Positions 4,398-6,725 of a stretch of DNA of 6,725 bases are shown here, one piece after another (position 1 is the stretch's first letter; the number at the start of each line of letters is the position of its first letter). Location of the stretch: NCBI GenBank assembly GCA_947476855.1, contig CANJSR010000280.1, forward strand, positions 1 through 6,725. Direction: 5' to 3'. The notes beneath the pieces are model-generated. The model had not been told where the DNA came from and searched no databases. It saw only the letters and a list, made by a program, of their open reading frames with translations. The translations under genes were made by a program, and so were the position numbers. This DNA comes from Acetobacteraceae bacterium. GTDB lineage: Bacteria; Pseudomonadota; Alphaproteobacteria; Acetobacterales; Acetobacteraceae.

Positions 4398-6725
4398 ATG
4401 GCCCTGACACCGATCGACCTCACCGTCATTGCCGCCGGCACGGGTGGGTTTGCCATCCTTGGGCAGGATACCTCTGATGAGTCCGGGTTTTCCGTCGCCT
4501 CGGCGGGGGACATCAACGGGGACGGGTTCGACGACCTGATCATCGGTGCGCGCTACGGCGATGCGGCGGGGAATGCCAAGGCCAACGCCGGTGAGAGCTA
4601 CGTCATTTTCGGCAGGGCCGGCGGGTTCGGCGCCAGCATCGACCTGACCACGGTGGCGGGCGGCAGCCAGGGCTTCGTCATCTACGGGCAGGATGCGGGC
4701 GATCGGTCCGGTTTCTCGGTGGCATCGGCCGGCGATCTCAACGGTGACGGGTTCGACGATCTGATCATCGGCGCGCGCTACGGCGACGCGGCCGGCAACG
4801 CGAAGACCGACGCGGGCGACAGCTATGTCGTGTTCGGCAAGGCCTCGGGCTTCGGGGCGAGCCTGGATCTGACCACGATCGCCGCGGGGTCCGGCGGCTT
4901 TGTCATCCACGGGCGTGATGCGGGTGACACTGCGGGCGCATCCGTCGCATCCGCCGGGGATTTCAACGGCGACGGGTTCGACGACCTGATCATCGGCGCG
5001 CGCTACGGCGACGCGGCGGGGAATGCCAAGGCCAACGCCGGTGAGAGCTACGTCATTTTCGGCAAGGCCACCGGGTTCGGCGCCAGCATCGACCTGACGA
5101 CCATCGCCAACGGGATCGGAGGCTTCGTCCTCTACGGTCAGGATCCCTTCGATCTGTCGGGCGCGGCCGTGGCCTCGGCCGGGGACGTCAACGGTGATGG
5201 GCTGGACGACCTGATCATCGGTGCCCACTTGGCCGACGCCGCGGGCAATGCCACGAGCGCCGCGGGCGACTGCTATGTCGTCTTCGGCACGACCGCCGGG
5301 ATCGGCGCCAGTCTCAACCTGTCGAGCATCGCCGCCGGGACAGGGGGCTTTGTCATCCATGGGCGCGACGGTGGCGACCAGTCCGGCTTCTCCGTCGCCT
5401 CGGCCGGCGACATCAACGGCGACGGCTTTGCCGACATCATCATCGGCGCCCCCAACGGGGCCGGCCCGACCAACAGCGGCGTGCAGTTCGGCGAAAGCTA
5501 TGTGGTGTTCGGCAAGTCCGGCGGCTTCGGCGCCAGTGTCGACCTGGGTGTTGTCGCCGCCGGCACCGGCGGGTTCGTCATCACCGGCCTGAACGGCCTC
5601 GACAATGCCGGGGTCTCGGTTGCCTCGGCGGGCGACATCAACGCCGATGGCTATGACGACATCATCATCGGTGCGAACCGCGGTGACGGGGCATCGAACC
5701 TGAGGGCTGACAGCGGCGAAAGCTATGTGGTGTTCGGCAAGGCCGGCGGCTTCGGGGTCAACATCGACCTGGCCGTCATCACCGCCGGCACGGGCGGCTT
5801 CGTCATCTTCGGCCAGGACCCCGGCGACAGGTCCGGCCGGTCCGTCGCCTCGGCTGGCGATGTCAACGGGGACGGCTATGACGACATCCTGATCGGCGCG
5901 CATGTCGCCAACGGCGTGTCGAATCTGGAGACCGCGGCCGGCGACACCTATGTCGTGTTCGGCAAGGATTTCAGCGGCACGGTGACCCATGCGGGTACGG
6001 CCGGGGTCGACACCCTGGTCGGCTCCAATATCAAGGACACCATGGTCGGTGGCCAGGGCAACGACAATCTGTTCGGCAGGGGTGAGGCCGATGTCCTGAT
6101 CGGCGGCGCGGGCGCCGATTTCATCAGCGTGGGCGATGCGAATTTCCGCCGGATCGACGGTGGGACGGGCACCGACACGCTGGCGCTGGATGGCGCCAAG
6201 ATCCTGCTGGACCTGACCACGCTCCGCGCCACCGCCATCAGCGACATCGAGGTCATCGACCTGACCGGCACCGGCAACAACACGCTGAAGGTCTCGGCGC
6301 GGACAGTGCTGAACCTGTCATCGAGCACGAACACGGTGCGCGTGGAGGGCAACAAGGGGGATTCGGTCAACCTGGGTCTGGAATCCTGGACCAATGTCGG
6401 GACATTCCGTGGCTACACGACGTTCACGCGGGGCGAGGCGACGCTGGAGGTCGATACGGATGTCACCGTCGGCTATCCGCCGATCGATCTGGCGGATGTG
6501 GCGAACGGCATTGGTGGCTTTGTCATCCGTGGGCGGGATGATGGTGACGCCGCCGGTTGTTCGGTCGCGTCGGCGGGGGACGTCAACGGGGACGGGTTCG
6601 ACGATCTCATCATCGGGGCCCCCTACGCCGAGGCGGCGGGGGGCCCGGACAGCGCGGGCCAAAGCTATGTCATCTTCGGCGGCAATTTTTCCGCCACCGT
6701 CACCCATCTCGGCGGCGCCGAATCG
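4398..6725 (+). CDS. FG-GAP beta-propeller / RTX calcium-binding protein, 3'-partial
   Basis: Likely a large extracellular, calcium-dependent surface or secreted protein; the specific role (adhesin, matrix or S-layer-like protein) is not readable. The frame is open for 776 codons and leaves the window without a stop. The start is the ATG at 4398: an AAGGAA site precedes it and an in-frame TGA lies at 4368-4370. Domain order: seven FG-GAP units (residues 6-523), each carrying a DxNxDG Ca-loop (Asp38, 113, 188, 263, 338, 413, 488); a junction GTVTHAGTAGVDTLVG (527-542); three tandem RTX nonapeptides (551-577); a beta-rich linker (about 585-695) with DIEVIDLTGTGNN; an eighth FG-GAP unit (696-762); then SATVTHLGG, a second copy of the junction. 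There is no N-terminal signal peptide. With RTX repeats this fits type I secretion by a C-terminal signal that would lie beyond the window. Two cysteines (units 4 and 8) are mildly unusual for a type I substrate. It has its own promoter. No protease or other enzyme domain is seen in the visible part. Confidence 0.88.
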   Translation, partial: MALTPIDLTVIAAGTGGFAILGQDTSDESGFSVASAGDINGDGFDDLIIGARYGDAAGNAKANAGESYVIFGRAGGFGASIDLTTVAGGSQGFVIYGQDAGDRSGFSVASAGDLNGDGFDDLIIGARYGDAAGNAKTDAGDSYVVFGKASGFGASLDLTTIAAGSGGFVIHGRDAGDTAGASVASAGDFNGDGFDDLIIGARYGDAAGNAKANAGESYVIFGKATGFGASIDLTTIANGIGGFVLYGQDPFDLSGAAVASAGDVNGDGLDDLIIGAHLADAAGNATSAAGDCYVVFGTTAGIGASLNLSSIAAGTGGFVIHGRDGGDQSGFSVASAGDINGDGFADIIIGAPNGAGPTNSGVQFGESYVVFGKSGGFGASVDLGVVAAGTGGFVITGLNGLDNAGVSVASAGDINADGYDDIIIGANRGDGASNLRADSGESYVVFGKAGGFGVNIDLAVITAGTGGFVIFGQDPGDRSGRSVASAGDVNGDGYDDILIGAHVANGVSNLETAAGDTYVVFGKDFSGTVTHAGTAGVDTLVGSNIKDTMVGGQGNDNLFGRGEADVLIGGAGADFISVGDANFRRIDGGTGTDTLALDGAKILLDLTTLRATAISDIEVIDLTGTGNNTLKVSARTVLNLSSSTNTVRVEGNKGDSVNLGLESWTNVGTFRGYTTFTRGEATLEVDTDVTVGYPPIDLADVANGIGGFVIRGRDDGDAAGCSVASAGDVNGDGFDDLIIGAPYAEAAGGPDSAGQSYVIFGGNFSATVTHLGGAES
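4563..4614 (+). repeat. 52-base exact repeat, copy in FG-GAP unit 1
   Basis: Identical base for base to 5013-5064 in unit 3, an offset of exactly two units (450 bases). Extended leftwards to 4521, the match is 94 bases with only two differences (4547 and 4562), both synonymous third positions. Unit 2, which lies between them, differs from unit 3 at about thirteen positions over the same span. Confidence 0.9.
5013..5064 (+). repeat. 52-base exact repeat, copy in FG-GAP unit 3
   Basis: Partner of 4563-4614. It encodes the same AAGNAKANAGESYVIFG stretch with the same codons as unit 1, whereas unit 2 uses different codons and residues. Confidence 0.9.
6048..6128 (+). repeat. RTX (haemolysin-type) calcium-binding nonapeptide block
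   Basis: Three consecutive nonapeptides fit GGxGxDxLx: GGQGNDNLF, GRGEADVLI and GGAGADFIS (residues 551-577). A degenerate unit GSNIKDTMV (542-550) precedes them, and a related GGTGTDTLAL lies at 588-597. Such blocks fold into a calcium-filled beta-roll outside the cell and are typical of type I secretion substrates. The block is short for an RTX toxin and here acts as a spacer between propeller modules. Confidence 0.85.
6150..6482 (+). other. Beta-rich linker domain between the RTX block and the eighth FG-GAP unit
   Basis: Residues about 585-695 of the large protein. The sequence runs RRIDGGTGTDTLAL, LLDLTTLRA, DIEVIDLTGTGNN, TLKVSARTVLNLSS, TVRVEGNKGDSVN, ESWTNVGTFRGYTTF, then LEVDTDVTV. 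From memory, this alternation of short hydrophobic strands with Gly/Asn/Asp turns accompanies RTX blocks in large proteobacterial calcium-binding surface proteins, and may be a continuation of a beta-roll or beta-helix. I cannot name a domain family for it. Confidence 0.55.
6483..6683 (+). repeat. Eighth, isolated FG-GAP unit
   Basis: The unit begins PIDLADVANGIGGFVI and carries GDVNGDGFDDLIIGAPY, aligned to units 1-7 with a one-residue deletion near its end. It lies 240 residues after the seventh unit's Ca-loop. It is followed at once by NFSATVTHLGG, matching the DFSGTVTHAG that ends unit 7. Its start PIDLA also resembles the protein's own N-terminus TPIDLT. Confidence 0.88.

Larger units (their letters stand above)
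4413..5966 (+). repeat. Seven tandem 225-bp FG-GAP repeats (one beta-propeller)
   Basis: Units start at 4413, 4638, 4863, 5088, 5313, 5538 and 5763, an exact 225-base (75-residue) period; the seventh is cut slightly short by the RTX junction. Each reads roughly IDLT..AxGxGGFVI.GxD, then SVASAGDxNGDGxDDLIIGA, then GESYVVFGK..GFGAS. FG-GAP units are blades of the integrin-alpha-type seven-bladed propeller, and seven is exactly one closed ring. Units 1-3 share the peptide GARYGDAAGNAK. Later units diverge in that loop. Unit 5 has Asp-to-Ala in the second half of its Ca-loop (GDGFADI), and unit 6 has NADG in place of NGDG. Confidence 0.93.

Noticed and set aside
4413..5972. The regular 225-base repeat considered as a satellite or CRISPR-like array
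   Set aside because: The period is an exact multiple of three, the reading frame is open throughout, differences are largely synonymous or conservative, and the product is a known repeat type.
4290..5990. A 566-codon minus-strand open frame opposite the FG-GAP array
   Set aside because: Its internal repeats simply mirror the 225-base repeats on the other strand. The plus frame has the promoter, ribosome binding site and recognisable FG-GAP/RTX domains.

Overview
The window looks like a chromosomal segment of a GC-rich proteobacterium. An alphaproteobacterium is most likely, perhaps Acetobacteraceae or a relative, but this rests on base composition and protein style rather than a marker gene. 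It holds three complete genes and one gene that runs off the right edge. Coding frames are clean throughout, and I saw no frameshift, insertion sequence, tRNA, rRNA or CRISPR array.

Layout. On the minus strand (21-1265) is tilS, the tRNA(Ile)-lysidine synthase, a housekeeping gene. It is divergent, across a 142-base gap, from a plus-strand alpha/beta-hydrolase (1408-2811) that carries an unclassified C-terminal extension. After 68 bases comes a flavin-dependent monooxygenase of the NtaA/SnaA/DszA(SoxA) branch of the luciferase-like family (2880-4238). A 159-base, locally AT-rich gap then holds a strong GC hairpin, a nested inverted repeat and a good sigma70-type promoter. Behind it starts a large secreted-type protein (4398 to beyond 6725).

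The large protein is the most distinctive feature. Its visible 776 residues open directly with seven FG-GAP (integrin-alpha-like) units spaced at exactly 75 residues (225 bases), the number needed for one closed seven-bladed beta-propeller. A short RTX nonapeptide block and a beta-rich linker follow. One further FG-GAP unit then leads into a second copy of the propeller-to-RTX junction just as the window ends. The lack of an N-terminal signal peptide and the presence of RTX repeats suggest type I secretion and an extracellular, calcium-dependent surface or adhesin role. The C-terminal secretion signal would lie outside the window.

How the genes relate. The hydrolase and monooxygenase are co-directional and may be co-transcribed, which would suit a small catabolic pair (oxygenation plus ester or amide hydrolysis), but no substrate can be read from the sequence and no flavin reductase is present. 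The FG-GAP/RTX gene appears to be a separate transcription unit. tilS is functionally unrelated to its neighbours.
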